From Larkinella knui (GTDB lineage: Bacteria > Bacteroidota > Bacteroidia > Cytophagales > Spirosomataceae), in the NCBI RefSeq assembly GCF_003858645.1, contig NZ_RQJP01000001.1, positions 744,001-808,000 of the forward strand: a stretch of 64,000 nucleotides of DNA, in the 5' to 3' direction. Of this stretch, positions 1 through 8,693 are shown piece after piece; positions within the stretch are counted from its first letter, which is position 1, and each line of letters opens with the position of its first letter. Both the position numbers and the translations under genes were made by a program. A model generated the notes under the pieces. That model was not told where the DNA came from. It saw only the letters and a list, made by a program, of their open reading frames with translations, and ran no database searches.

Positions 1-1343
1 TCTTCGACAAATTTCTTCGATTTGGCCAGATAATATTGTCCTTCAACGGCTCCCTTAAAAAAACCGTTGTTCGTTTCCTGCTGCACCAGCTTGAAATTTT
101 GAGCATACGGCAGCACGTTTTTTGTCAGCAGTGAATCGCCGGTGGCCGTCGCCAGCATCCACATCGCGCCATAATCCGAGTTTTTCATGGCGTCCTTGTT
201 CGAGCCAACCACGCCCCCCAGATACGACTGCGCCCCGATTTTCCTGCCTTCAAATTCCTCCACGTTCCACAGCGACGTTTTCGGATCGGTCAGGTAGTGG
301 TGCATTTTCTGGATGCGGTCGGTCAGCGATTGCTTGCTTTGCCGCAACGCCAGCGACTCCTTAAACTGGTAAATGTCATACACCGCATGATTCAGCGCCT
401 TGAACCAATCGCCGTCGGTCAGGCTGTAGCGGAAAGAATACGTGATCGTTTCGCCCGGTTTCAGGGCCGATTTGGGTTCGCCCAAAACCGGAAAATAAAG
501 CGTCGGCGAAAGCTGGGCTTTGCGGTTCATGTGCGACAAACCGATGTTCCAGTCGGTCTGCGTGATTTTGTCGTTCGCCCACGGATCGCGCGCCAGACCC
601 GGTTCGGGAATCACCGAAAGCGTCAGGCCATTTTTGGTGCTGATCATCGGACTAAGCGTGCTGGCGCAACGTTCGCGGTAAACGACGGGCAGACTCGGAA
701 TGCCGTGGCCGTAGGCGTAGGCCAGCACAAAATTCGGCTGCATTTTATTTCCCTGAAAGTACCCCGGCACCGTCGCCCACGCCAGATTGGGTTCGGAAAC
801 CGTAGCGACCGAAGGACTGGCCAGTGAAAAATAACCGCCTTTCTTCGCCGTCAGCGTCTGTTTAACCACAATGTCCTGCGGGAATTTGGGGTCCAGGCTC
901 CATTCGGTGCTGATGGCAGCGGTTTCGGTTTCCTGCCGGAACGTCAGGCTGTTTTTACCGGATCGTTTGCCTTCTTTCGGGAAAAAATGCGTGGCCTGTC
1001 CGGCGGTATTCAGTGAAACCGGGTTGGTACTTTCCGCCCACTGTTTAGTCTGGTAATGGTAATGTTCACCGGGAAACTCTTCGCCCGTGATGGTTTTAAA
1101 GGTTTGCTGGGGCAATTCCGACGGTTTTTCGGCGGCATACAACACCGTATTTTCGCCGGAAGGCTGGACGAATGACTGCCACTGTTTCCCTTTTTGAGCC
1201 GAAACTTTCTGCAACCGCCAGCCCGCAGCCGTCGACTCCCACACCAGTTGAACCTTCTCGTTCGACAGGCTGAGTTTCTTCGACGTCTGGGCAAAACCGG
1301 CTAGATTCACTAATCCAAGTATAAAAATAAGGCTGTATTTCAT
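1..1343 (-). CDS. Secreted glycosidase-like protein (C-terminus beyond window edge)
   Basis: The reading frame starts with ATG at 1343 and stays open to base 1, so 447 residues are visible and the C-terminus lies outside. It begins with a clear signal peptide (MKYSLIFILGLVNLAGFAQ), so the product is exported. The first half reads as beta-rich and the second half, from about residue 330, is helical (KALNHAVYDIYQF, LTDRIQKMHHYLTD), an arrangement seen in six-hairpin glycosidase-like proteins. I cannot name a glycoside hydrolase family or point to catalytic acids. It is the last visible gene of a SusC/SusD-led operon, which supports a role in glycan breakdown. Family assignment is an inference; the gene itself is secure from its frame, signal peptide and codon use like its neighbours. 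Confidence 0.8.
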   Translation of the reverse strand, partial: MKYSLIFILGLVNLAGFAQTSKKLSLSNEKVQLVWESTAAGWRLQKVSAQKGKQWQSFVQPSGENTVLYAAEKPSELPQQTFKTITGEEFPGEHYHYQTKQWAESTNPVSLNTAGQATHFFPKEGKRSGKNSLTFRQETETAAISTEWSLDPKFPQDIVVKQTLTAKKGGYFSLASPSVATVSEPNLAWATVPGYFQGNKMQPNFVLAYAYGHGIPSLPVVYRERCASTLSPMISTKNGLTLSVIPEPGLARDPWANDKITQTDWNIGLSHMNRKAQLSPTLYFPVLGEPKSALKPGETITYSFRYSLTDGDWFKALNHAVYDIYQFKESLALRQSKQSLTDRIQKMHHYLTDPKTSLWNVEEFEGRKIGAQSYLGGVVGSNKDAMKNSDYGAMWMLATATGDSLLTKNVLPYAQNFKLVQQETNNGFFKGAVEGQYYLAKSKKFVE

Positions 1344-1423
1344 GGCATTGTGTTAATTCATTTAAGACTCAGCCTGATTAAAGTATCAAGTGGCCCCACC
1401 TACGATTTTTAAATTTATAACAG

Positions 1424-1569
1424 CCCACGGTTTTAACCGTGGGACAACCAACCGGAAACCTCATTCTCGGAAACCGTTTTAACGGTTTTGAAATCCGTGA
1501 ACAAAACCGTTGAAACGGTTTGAAACCTGGGCTTCAATTTTCATTAATCCCCACGGTTGAAACCGTGGG
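1424..1569. repeat. REP-like nested palindrome cluster
   Basis: Four short palindromes lie in 146 bases: CCCACGGTTTTAACCGTGGG at 1424-1443, AAACCGTTTTAACGGTTT at 1471-1488, AAACCGTTGAAACGGTTT at 1504-1521 and CCCACGGTTGAAACCGTGGG at 1550-1569. The outer two pair with each other as well as with themselves, so the block can fold as one nested structure. It fills the gap between two operon genes and resembles the REP/BIME elements common in Cytophagales intergenic DNA. It may act as a processing or stability element in the polycistronic RNA. Confidence 0.8.
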
Positions 1570-1584
1570 CTGGTTTTTTGGTAC

Positions 1585-3906
1585 CTATTTAATTTTCAAA
1601 ACGGCATCTTTTTTAAACGCCCCCAACCCGTACGAAGCCCGAAAGACGTCATTTTTATGACTGGAAACCGGACCATTCGACAAATCGACGACCTGTTGAA
1701 AATAGACGCCATTCGCGCCCTGCTCGTTCAGTGTAATTAGGTTTTGAACTCCTTTGCCCGTCGTCAAAACAACCGATGCCTGTTCGTTTTTCTGCGTGTC
1801 CAGATTGAGTGGTGCCGTCAGTCGAATGCCAATTTTCTGGCCCGGCCGGGCTTCCTGAATGCGGGTTTGGAACGTGGCGTCGTAGAACTCGATGGTCGTC
1901 GCATCGGCGGCTAAATAAGCCAATCCGGCCATCCAGGCGGTATTGAACGTGACCCAACCTTCCGTATGACCGGGGTCGCCGGAATACGGATCGTAGGGAT
2001 AAACCCCCTCTTTGGGTGAGCCGTCCAACACGCCCCGAACCGTCTGGAGCAAAGCCGCCCCGCCTTCCAGTTCCTTGAACCAGCCCAGATCGGCACCTTT
2101 GAAATCAGTCAGGGCATCGTAGCAGAAATGCCGCCCGGTCGGGTTGCGCCCGTAGACGTTGTCCAGCTGCGCCGTTGCCAGTTCGCGTAATCGTTTCTGG
2201 GTTGCCATATCGGTCAAAACTGACGCAGCCGCCAGGGCCGGAGCCGGAAAACCGGCGATGTTACCGGGTTCGTTGAAGCTCCCGGTCGGATTGTACGTCG
2301 GATCGGAGGTGGCTTTGATGTCGGCAATCACCCACTTGTTGTCCGCGTATTTGCGATAATCCCACAGATTGTCGGAACGACTGATGATTACTCTTGCCCA
2401 TTCCTGAATTTTTTCGGACAAGCCTTTGGGTGCTTTTTTCGGGTACTTTTTCAGAAAATACGCCAGCGCATCCATCGTGACGTACTCGTTCATTCGCTGG
2501 CCTTTGGTGGAGGTCGGGTCCTGCCAGTCGAGGTTTTTGATCAGCCAGTCGGTTTGCTGAAAAGCGGCTTTGAAATAGGTGTCGGCGTCCTTCCGGTTTT
2601 CACGCAAAGCCACTTCATACAGCATTAGATTCGGTACGATGGAATGGCCCGGCGGAAATTGCCCTTTTCCGGTTCCGATCAGCGTGTAGGTCTGAAACAG
2701 GTTGGCCGAATGGTCGAGGTCATACCAGTTCCAGCGATCTTTTTTCTCATTTTCCCAGATTTTGAAAAGGTAATCGCGGGCTTCCACATACACCTTTTGC
2801 GGGATGTACGGACTCAGGTCGGGATACGCGTACAGAAAATACGCCAGTTGCTCTTTCAAAAGCGTATGATTCACCTGACCCCGCAAATACACATCGACCG
2901 CCCAGTAAATCAGCCGAACGATTTCGGGCGTATTCTCGGGCAGTTTTTCGCGAACCCCCGTATAAATGCCCTCAACCGGCATCCGTTCCGTCGAAAACGC
3001 ATCGGGATTGGCGGAATACAGCGCGATTAGCGCCGGTAGTTCAAACGAAAACTGGTGGCTGTCGCGCCAGGCCACGCCCAGCGACGGGCAATCGGCACTT
3101 TTGTCGGTTGGTGAATACGTTTCTGAGTTGCCGTACCAGCAGCGGTCGTCGATCATGAACGCCAGCGCGGGGCTATACGACGCCTGCTCGATGGCATACG
3201 GCGCAATTTCGAACGGAAACGAGGTGCCTTTTTTCTCCCCATCCACAACAATGAAATAGGGGCCCGGATTGGTCGGTTGGAAAGCCGTAAAATCGCCAAT
3301 ATGACCTTTCAGCGCTCCGGAAAACGGTTTTTTGCCTTCCGAATCGACCACGTGAAAGGCCGTGCCATCGGTCGCCAGCGGAGCCGTAAACCGTTTGGAC
3401 GCCTTCAGATTATAGCCAATCTGGTTGACAAAAACCGGCTGCGGATCGTAGGCATAGACTTCAAATTCGGGAAAACCGGTGGCTTGTTTGGCCGAATAGT
3501 CCACCCGGATTTTCTGCGCCGAAACCGGCTCAAACGCAATCAGGGCTTTGTCGGGTTGGGGATTGTTAAAAACTTCCTTCCAGGTGCCGCCGGTTTCCAC
3601 CCGAATCCGGACCTTTTCTTTCCCGCGAAAACCGCGCAGCAACACCCGGTCGATGGAATACGCTTTTCCGAGATCTACTTCAAACTGATTGACCGGTGCC
3701 GCCGGGGAAGTGTACCAAACCGTGGCATCGTTGCCGTCGACGAGGTTCTGAACCGGATTGTCGGCAATGATCGGATAACCCGACACGGCTTTTCCTTTGG
3801 CAAGATTCACCAACTGAGCCTTGGTTCGATGCGTTTGAATTAAAAGCATCAACAACAGGGCGAACAGTCGCAGGCAAACCGGGGTCCTGGGGAACGTTGA
3901 AGGCAT
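1585..3906 (-). CDS. Secreted discoidin-domain GH9-like protein
   Basis: A 773-residue exported protein with a signal peptide ending near KAQ at residue 31. Residues about 33-153 look like an F5/8 type C (discoidin) sugar-binding module (NLAKGKAVSGYP, LVDGNDATVWYT). Residues about 156-245 match the Ig-like N-terminal domain of GH9 cellulases (PVFVNQIGYNLKASKRF). The rest is a long alpha-helical domain with GH9-like features such as DNVYGRNPTGRHF and FNTAWMAGLAYL. I do not see the usual GH9 DAGD nucleophile motif, so activity as a cellulase is doubtful; it may be a related six-hairpin enzyme. It lies fifth in the SusC/SusD operon, consistent with periplasmic or surface glycan processing. The ATG at 3906 is chosen because it gives a full signal peptide. 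Confidence 0.8.
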   Translation of the reverse strand: MPSTFPRTPVCLRLFALLLMLLIQTHRTKAQLVNLAKGKAVSGYPIIADNPVQNLVDGNDATVWYTSPAAPVNQFEVDLGKAYSIDRVLLRGFRGKEKVRIRVETGGTWKEVFNNPQPDKALIAFEPVSAQKIRVDYSAKQATGFPEFEVYAYDPQPVFVNQIGYNLKASKRFTAPLATDGTAFHVVDSEGKKPFSGALKGHIGDFTAFQPTNPGPYFIVVDGEKKGTSFPFEIAPYAIEQASYSPALAFMIDDRCWYGNSETYSPTDKSADCPSLGVAWRDSHQFSFELPALIALYSANPDAFSTERMPVEGIYTGVREKLPENTPEIVRLIYWAVDVYLRGQVNHTLLKEQLAYFLYAYPDLSPYIPQKVYVEARDYLFKIWENEKKDRWNWYDLDHSANLFQTYTLIGTGKGQFPPGHSIVPNLMLYEVALRENRKDADTYFKAAFQQTDWLIKNLDWQDPTSTKGQRMNEYVTMDALAYFLKKYPKKAPKGLSEKIQEWARVIISRSDNLWDYRKYADNKWVIADIKATSDPTYNPTGSFNEPGNIAGFPAPALAAASVLTDMATQKRLRELATAQLDNVYGRNPTGRHFCYDALTDFKGADLGWFKELEGGAALLQTVRGVLDGSPKEGVYPYDPYSGDPGHTEGWVTFNTAWMAGLAYLAADATTIEFYDATFQTRIQEARPGQKIGIRLTAPLNLDTQKNEQASVVLTTGKGVQNLITLNEQGANGVYFQQVVDLSNGPVSSHKNDVFRASYGLGAFKKDAVLKIK

Positions 3907-3923
3907 TACGGAGTGCGTTTATC

Positions 3924-3993
3924 GTTTATGGTTTGTGGTTTAAAGTTTCAAAAACCGCCTTACGTCTGAAACTTTAAACCACAAACCATAAAC
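3924..3993. repeat. 27-bp perfect inverted repeat between operon genes
   Basis: The arms 3924-3950 and 3967-3993 are perfect reverse complements over 27 bases, with a 16-base loop. The arm is a run of related AT-rich words (GTTTATGGTTTGTGG and so on). It sits between two minus-strand genes of the same operon, so the transcript would form a very stable hairpin. There is no clear U-tract on either side, so an RNA-stability or partial-termination role is more likely than a simple terminator. Confidence 0.85.
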
Positions 3994-4008
3994 CTGTTTT
4001 TAACTAAA

Positions 4009-5811
4009 TTACGGCTTGGCCGCGGTCGGCTCGTCTTTGATAATGGCCATAAATTCCGGCAGATGTTCCTGATAGACGCCACGCGGGGTGGTGTTATATT
4101 TTTTCGCAACATAGGCCGCAAACCCGACCACTTCGCCCATCATGCCGCAGGTCCGCATCACGCGGGTGCTGCCAAAAGCCACGTGCGTGGTGCTGATGTT
4201 CCGGCCCGCCATGAACAGGTTCGTGATGTTTTTGGAATACAGACAGCGGTATGGAATCGTGTACGGCGCGACTTTGATGTGCTTCGTGCCCGCGAAAAAC
4301 TCCTGACCTTCAAAGTATTTGCTGTTTTTGGCATCTGGAAAATGCAGGTCGATGGTCCAGGTGGCCGTTACGGTGCCGTCCGGATATTGCTTCCCTTCCT
4401 GAATATCCATCTGGGTCAGAATGTGATCGCCCAGCAGCCGCCGGGATTCGCGTTTGCCGCCGATGTAGGCCACCCAGGCGAGTTCGCGTTTGCCATACTT
4501 GGCTTTCTTGTTATTCTTCAGGTACGACCAGTTGCCATACACCGCCCGGAGGTTGTGATCCCGGATTTTCTCGGCATCGGTGATGGTATTGAGATTCCCG
4601 AAACCGGTTTCCCATTGCCAGTCGGCCCGCACTTCGTCGATGTGGTATTCGTCCGAAAAAGGCAAGGCCCAGGGCGTTTCAGGAAACGACGAAACCGTAT
4701 CCCGCTCCAGCGATGCCCACAAATTGGACGTTCCGAGCGTGAAATTATCGGCTTTTTCAGCGGCCAGCGACTCCCCGGTTTCGGCTTTACTTTCCCGACC
4801 AAACCGGTAGTCGGCCCCGGCCAGGTAGCCCAGGGTGCCATCACCGGTGCAGTCGGAAAAATAGGTCCCCGTAAACCGCACTTCCTTGTTGGTGGCAATG
4901 TCGCGCCCGATCACTGCGGCAACGGTATTGCCTTTTTTCTCGATTTTATAAACGTGCGTATTCAGATACAGAGTGATGTTTCGTTCGGCTTTTATAATGT
5001 CCGTTTTTCGCGCATCGCCGTATTCCAGTCCATCGGGATGGCCGTTTCCCGGATCGCCATTGTCCATTTCCCGGACAATCCGACCGAGTTTGGGGTAATG
5101 GTTCTTGTCGACATCGCCCCGCAAATGCACCCGAACTTCGGAACTGTTGTTGCCTCCCAACACCGGACGATCCTGAATCAACGCGACTTTAAGACCCATG
5201 CGGGAGGCCGAGATGGCCGCGCAGGTTCCGGCAATGCCGCCCCCGACGACCACCAGATCGAAATTTCCGGCTTCGGCGGGTTTGCCGGTCAGATTCAGGA
5301 GTTTATTCCGGAAAGCGGTCAGTTCTTCCGGTTTGTCAGACGGCGTGAACTTCGGTACGTTGGTAAACAGAACCGCATCGCAGCGGCCGTTGAAACCGGT
5401 CAGATCGTGGAGTGCCAGTTTTACCTGATCACTTTTAACGTCGACTTCGCCACCGGGATACCATTTCCAGGCATCCGAGCCGCTTTCCCCAAAAACCGTC
5501 TTCAGCGGATTTCCGTCGATGACGACCTGAAATTTGCCCGGCCCTTTCGGAAAGGGCGCCCAGTCTTTGGTGCGAACCCAGATCTGGTATTTGCCGGTTT
5601 TCGGGAAACGAACGGTCGTGGCGGCATCTTTCACCGGCCGACCCATGCCGTGGGCCATGAGGTAGGAGGAGCCCATGACCACAAACGACTGCTGATCGAG
5701 GACCCAGCCGCCTTTGTTTTCAAATGACTCGGTTTCGACGAAGACGTGGTCCTGAGCAACGAGTTGCCGGGAAACCAGCAGGAAAAGGAGCATTCGGAAA
5801 AGGGTTTTCAT
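4009..5811 (-). CDS. Secreted FAD-dependent oxidoreductase (FAD_oxidored family)
   Basis: A 600-residue protein with a signal peptide (to about residue 20, LVAQ). Residues about 24-155 form a beta-rich module of the kind that binds carbohydrate or mediates contact. A Rossmann FAD-binding motif follows (FDLVVVGGGIAGTCAA, GGGIAG at about 190-195) and then the family signature GGNNSSEVRVH. Together they point to the FAD-dependent oxidoreductase family PF12831, often found in glycan-utilisation operons of Bacteroidota. The substrate is unknown; a sugar or sugar-acid oxidation outside the cytoplasm is an inference from the signal peptide and the SusC/SusD context. FAD loading would have to occur before or after export, which is unexplained. 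Confidence 0.85.
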   Translation of the reverse strand: MKTLFRMLLFLLVSRQLVAQDHVFVETESFENKGGWVLDQQSFVVMGSSYLMAHGMGRPVKDAATTVRFPKTGKYQIWVRTKDWAPFPKGPGKFQVVIDGNPLKTVFGESGSDAWKWYPGGEVDVKSDQVKLALHDLTGFNGRCDAVLFTNVPKFTPSDKPEELTAFRNKLLNLTGKPAEAGNFDLVVVGGGIAGTCAAISASRMGLKVALIQDRPVLGGNNSSEVRVHLRGDVDKNHYPKLGRIVREMDNGDPGNGHPDGLEYGDARKTDIIKAERNITLYLNTHVYKIEKKGNTVAAVIGRDIATNKEVRFTGTYFSDCTGDGTLGYLAGADYRFGRESKAETGESLAAEKADNFTLGTSNLWASLERDTVSSFPETPWALPFSDEYHIDEVRADWQWETGFGNLNTITDAEKIRDHNLRAVYGNWSYLKNNKKAKYGKRELAWVAYIGGKRESRRLLGDHILTQMDIQEGKQYPDGTVTATWTIDLHFPDAKNSKYFEGQEFFAGTKHIKVAPYTIPYRCLYSKNITNLFMAGRNISTTHVAFGSTRVMRTCGMMGEVVGFAAYVAKKYNTTPRGVYQEHLPEFMAIIKDEPTAAKP

Positions 5812-5895
5812 CAGTTTTTCGGTTGTGTTATTGAGCGTTTAGGGTTTCGGATGACAACGGGGCCGCCCGGCGATCCGGGATAGTTAGGGTCGGGA

Positions 5896-7023
5896 TTATA
5901 AATCCCGACCAGCGATTTTATAGGCATTCATCTTTGCAAGAACGGCCCGGTTTTTAGGTCGAAAGTCTTTGAGAACGCGGTAGATTTCAGCCGCATACTC
6001 CGGATTTGGACCGGCCAGTTGAGCCGCCAGCGTTTGTAACGCTTTCTCCGGTAATTTGGGTTGAGCCGCCAGCAGTTTCAACAACAGAGCAAACTGCTCG
6101 GAATTCGTTTTAGTCAGATCCTGCGCGGTCATTTCGGCCAACGGTGCGCGGAACGGGATTTTGGTCAGCTTTTTGAGAATCATCAGTTGCAGGGGATACG
6201 GAGCCATTTGATACGTTTTCCACAGCCAGATTTGCCGGTTCGGATCAAAAAAATACGCATCCGTGAGCTTTTGCAGGGCATACCGGGCGGTAAAAACGTT
6301 CTTTCCCCGAATGATTTGCTGCAAATCGGGATTGAACGAAGCGGCTACGTTCCCGCTTTTGTCGATCACCCGTTCCATCGCCCAATACTGGTAGAAATGG
6401 TTGGTGCCCGTCAGAAACTGGTGGAGCAGCGGCTCGCTTTTGTAGCTTTCCGTAATCTTCAGCATTTCATCCACCACCGGTCCGTGGGCGATGTGCCAGA
6501 GCGTATAACAGGTATAAACAGCCCCGTCGATCACCTCATTCTTGACGGTTTTCAAGGTGGCCCCGGCTTTCGCATCCACCGAATCCGCCAGGTTTTCGGT
6601 GCCTTTGCCGACCAGGTCTTCCATGGCCACGTCTTTCAGCAACGAATTCGGGCGGCTCAGAATGTCCTGCAACTTGTCGTAATCTTCCTGCTTGAATTCC
6701 CGGTGGTCCATCTTGGTCAGCACTTCGCCCGGCGGAAAGTCGTAGCGCGTGTAGTTGCCCAACAAGTCCCAGTAAAAGTTGATATACACCGGTTTACACT
6801 CGCCCGTGAGGCAAACCGGTGTGAAAATATTCCGGAAAAAATACGACGGCTGGTCATTCTCGTCGAAGGCCAGTTTCAGCGTATAGGTCGTGGTGTCGTT
6901 CTCGGTGATGGTAAACTCGCGGATTTTCTCCGGCTTTTTCCCGATGGCCGAAGCATCGGCCGGAAGCCCGAATGGTGCGAGCAGCACCAGTACCCAAAAA
7001 AGCAGGCCACGGAATTTTTTCAT
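5896..7023 (-). CDS. Exported conserved protein of unknown function
   Basis: The start is placed at the ATG at 7023 because it begins a typical signal peptide (MKKFRGLLFWVLVLLAPFGL); the frame is open further upstream but without a leader. The 375-residue product has a beta-rich first half with a CLTGEC pair at about residues 71-76, then DAKAGATLKT (AGAT at about 153-156), then a helical second half rich in Leu and Ala that could be HEAT-like. The AGATLKT segment looks like the SGAT-type threonine motif to which ApbE attaches FMN, but this is a resemblance only. It lies between susD and the FAD oxidoreductase in the same operon, so a redox partnership is possible. I do not recognise the family. 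Confidence 0.75.
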   Translation of the reverse strand: MKKFRGLLFWVLVLLAPFGLPADASAIGKKPEKIREFTITENDTTTYTLKLAFDENDQPSYFFRNIFTPVCLTGECKPVYINFYWDLLGNYTRYDFPPGEVLTKMDHREFKQEDYDKLQDILSRPNSLLKDVAMEDLVGKGTENLADSVDAKAGATLKTVKNEVIDGAVYTCYTLWHIAHGPVVDEMLKITESYKSEPLLHQFLTGTNHFYQYWAMERVIDKSGNVAASFNPDLQQIIRGKNVFTARYALQKLTDAYFFDPNRQIWLWKTYQMAPYPLQLMILKKLTKIPFRAPLAEMTAQDLTKTNSEQFALLLKLLAAQPKLPEKALQTLAAQLAGPNPEYAAEIYRVLKDFRPKNRAVLAKMNAYKIAGRDL

Positions 7024-7052
7024 TTTCAACGTGAGTACTATGTTTAGTTTAG

Positions 7053-7129
7053 GGTTTTCGGTATTCAGTCTGCGGTGGTTAAGGCATCCTGGACGCGCGT
7101 CAGCCACTGTAAACTGTATACCGAAAACC
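7053..7129. repeat. Imperfect inverted repeat with GCGTCAGCCACT core
   Basis: Arms GGTTTTCGGTAT (7053-7064) and ATACCGAAAACC (7118-7129) are perfect 12-base complements that enclose GCGTCAGCCACT at 7097-7108. The same core with neighbouring AAAACCG words recurs at 58746-58757 and, with one change, at 60255-60266, so this is one copy of a dispersed intergenic repeat. It lies between susD and the next operon gene. Confidence 0.65.
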
Positions 7130-7134
7130 GACCA

Positions 7135-8616
7135 CTATTTCCAATCCGGATTCTGTTCGAGCTTCGGATTCGCGTTCATTTCATCCTGCGGAATCGGGAA
7201 GTATTTGTTCTTCGCCGTCACATTCCGGACCGGGTAAACCGCATTGACGGCTTTCGGAATCACCGTCAGGAATTTACCGGTGCGGGTCAGATCATACCAG
7301 CGATCGCCTTCGGCAAAAAACTCCCAGGCCCGTTCCTGCAAAACCGCTTCGATAAAGGCGTCTTTGCTCAAACCCGTTGTCAAATCGGCCAGACCCGCCC
7401 GCTTCCGAATCGTGTTGATGTAGCCGTAAGCCGCCGGTGTTGCGCCGTTCAGACGCGCTTCGGCTTCGGCGGCAATCAGATACATATCGGCCAGCCGGAA
7501 GATGGGAATGTTCGGAATCAGGCCCTGCGTCGAAACCGGATCCTGGTATTTCTTGATCAAAACGCCGTCCGTTGTAATGGGCGTTACGCTTTTTTGCGGA
7601 ACGGTTTTGCCGTTTTTGTCCACATACGTCGTATCGAGCAGTTGCCGGCGTTTATCCTGCGGATTGAACGACTTGTAGAAGGACATATAAGCGAACATCG
7701 ACCCGAACGTGGTTTTACCGTATTCGGGACCGCTACTGGCAGCCGGTCCGCACAAACCCGTCATCTGGTGCGAGCGGCCCGGCGAAATCGGGTCCACTTC
7801 ATACGCCCACATGTTCTCGATGCGCGCGGCATCTTCCTTGTCATATTTGTAGACATCGCGCACATCCGGCATCAACGCATATTTGCCCGAGGTGATCACG
7901 GCCTGCGCTTTTTCGAGCGCTTTTTGCCATTCTTCATTATACAGAGCCGCTTTGGCATACAGCGCGTTGGCTACTTCCTTGGCCGGGCGACCTTTGTCAA
8001 CGGCCGGATACGACGGTAAACCGGCCGCCAGGGCCATGTCCAAATCCGCATAAATCTGTTTGTAAACCTCGGCTTTCGGACTTTTTCCAACCACGGCATC
8101 CGCTTCCGAATAGCTTGGCGTCGTCTTGATGGGCACATCGCCGAAGTTTTTGGTCAGCATCCAGAGGTAGAACGCCCGCAGGTAATACGCTTCGCCGATG
8201 ATCTGTTTTTTGCGGGTTTCGTCCATCACCGCTGCCGGAACTTTGGCAATGATCCAGTTGGCTTTTTCAATTCCGTCGTAGCCCGACGACCAGATTTGCT
8301 GGGGCGATTCGTTGGTGCGGGAATTGCTCTTTTGAGTCGTGTAGTTGACATCGTACGTGAAGAGGGTCAGAGTATTTCGGCCGACCACCCCGCGTGGGTA
8401 CGTCTGATCGTCGCTGAAGTCGGCAATCAAGGTGCCGGCCGGACCGCTGTACATGTCGGCAAACGGATCATAGGCCGCAACCAGCCCTTTCTCGGCATCG
8501 GCAGCGGTTTTATAAAACGCTTCGGTATAGATGGACGAATAAATCGTTTCATCCAGTTCGCAGCCGGTCAGACAGAAGGCGGCTAGTATCGGGATAAGTA
8601 TTTTCTTCATTTTCAT
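7135..8616 (-). CDS. SusD/RagB-family surface lipoprotein
   Basis: A 493-residue lipoprotein: the N-terminus MKMKKILIPILAAFCLTGC gives a lipobox with Cys19 as the acylated residue. The rest fits the SusD/RagB family in length and pattern, with helical TPR-like segments (AYYLRAFYLWMLTKNFGDVPI) and the typical C-terminal ending in which RxGL, WEFFAEGDRWYDLTRTGK and IPQDEM occur in order. SusD proteins sit on the outer face of the outer membrane and form the lid of the SusC transporter. The gene follows susC with a short hairpin-containing gap and is surely co-transcribed with it. The transported ligand cannot be read from sequence. Confidence 0.95.
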   Translation of the reverse strand: MKMKKILIPILAAFCLTGCELDETIYSSIYTEAFYKTAADAEKGLVAAYDPFADMYSGPAGTLIADFSDDQTYPRGVVGRNTLTLFTYDVNYTTQKSNSRTNESPQQIWSSGYDGIEKANWIIAKVPAAVMDETRKKQIIGEAYYLRAFYLWMLTKNFGDVPIKTTPSYSEADAVVGKSPKAEVYKQIYADLDMALAAGLPSYPAVDKGRPAKEVANALYAKAALYNEEWQKALEKAQAVITSGKYALMPDVRDVYKYDKEDAARIENMWAYEVDPISPGRSHQMTGLCGPAASSGPEYGKTTFGSMFAYMSFYKSFNPQDKRRQLLDTTYVDKNGKTVPQKSVTPITTDGVLIKKYQDPVSTQGLIPNIPIFRLADMYLIAAEAEARLNGATPAAYGYINTIRKRAGLADLTTGLSKDAFIEAVLQERAWEFFAEGDRWYDLTRTGKFLTVIPKAVNAVYPVRNVTAKNKYFPIPQDEMNANPKLEQNPDWK

Positions 8617-8628
8617 TGGAGTGATTGT

Positions 8629-8690
8629 GTGAATGAGTGATTGAGTGATCGTGACGTTGCGTACTGATTTTCACTCAATCGCTAATTCAC
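8629..8690. repeat. 19-bp inverted repeat between susC and susD
   Basis: Arms 8629-8647 (GTGAATGAGTGATTGAGTG) and 8672-8690 match as reverse complements at 17 of 19 positions. The words are low in complexity, like those of the repeats at 3924 and 39913 but of different sequence. In the transcript it would form a hairpin just upstream of susD, where it could set the susC:susD ratio by processing. Confidence 0.7.
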
Positions 8691-8693
8691 TAA

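Noticed and set aside
4063-5727. Plus-strand 554-codon open frame opposite the FAD oxidoreductase gene
   Set aside because: It is rich in Gly, Arg, Phe and Val with no family pattern, and the opposite strand holds a clear flavoprotein with signal peptide. Long antisense frames are expected at this base composition.
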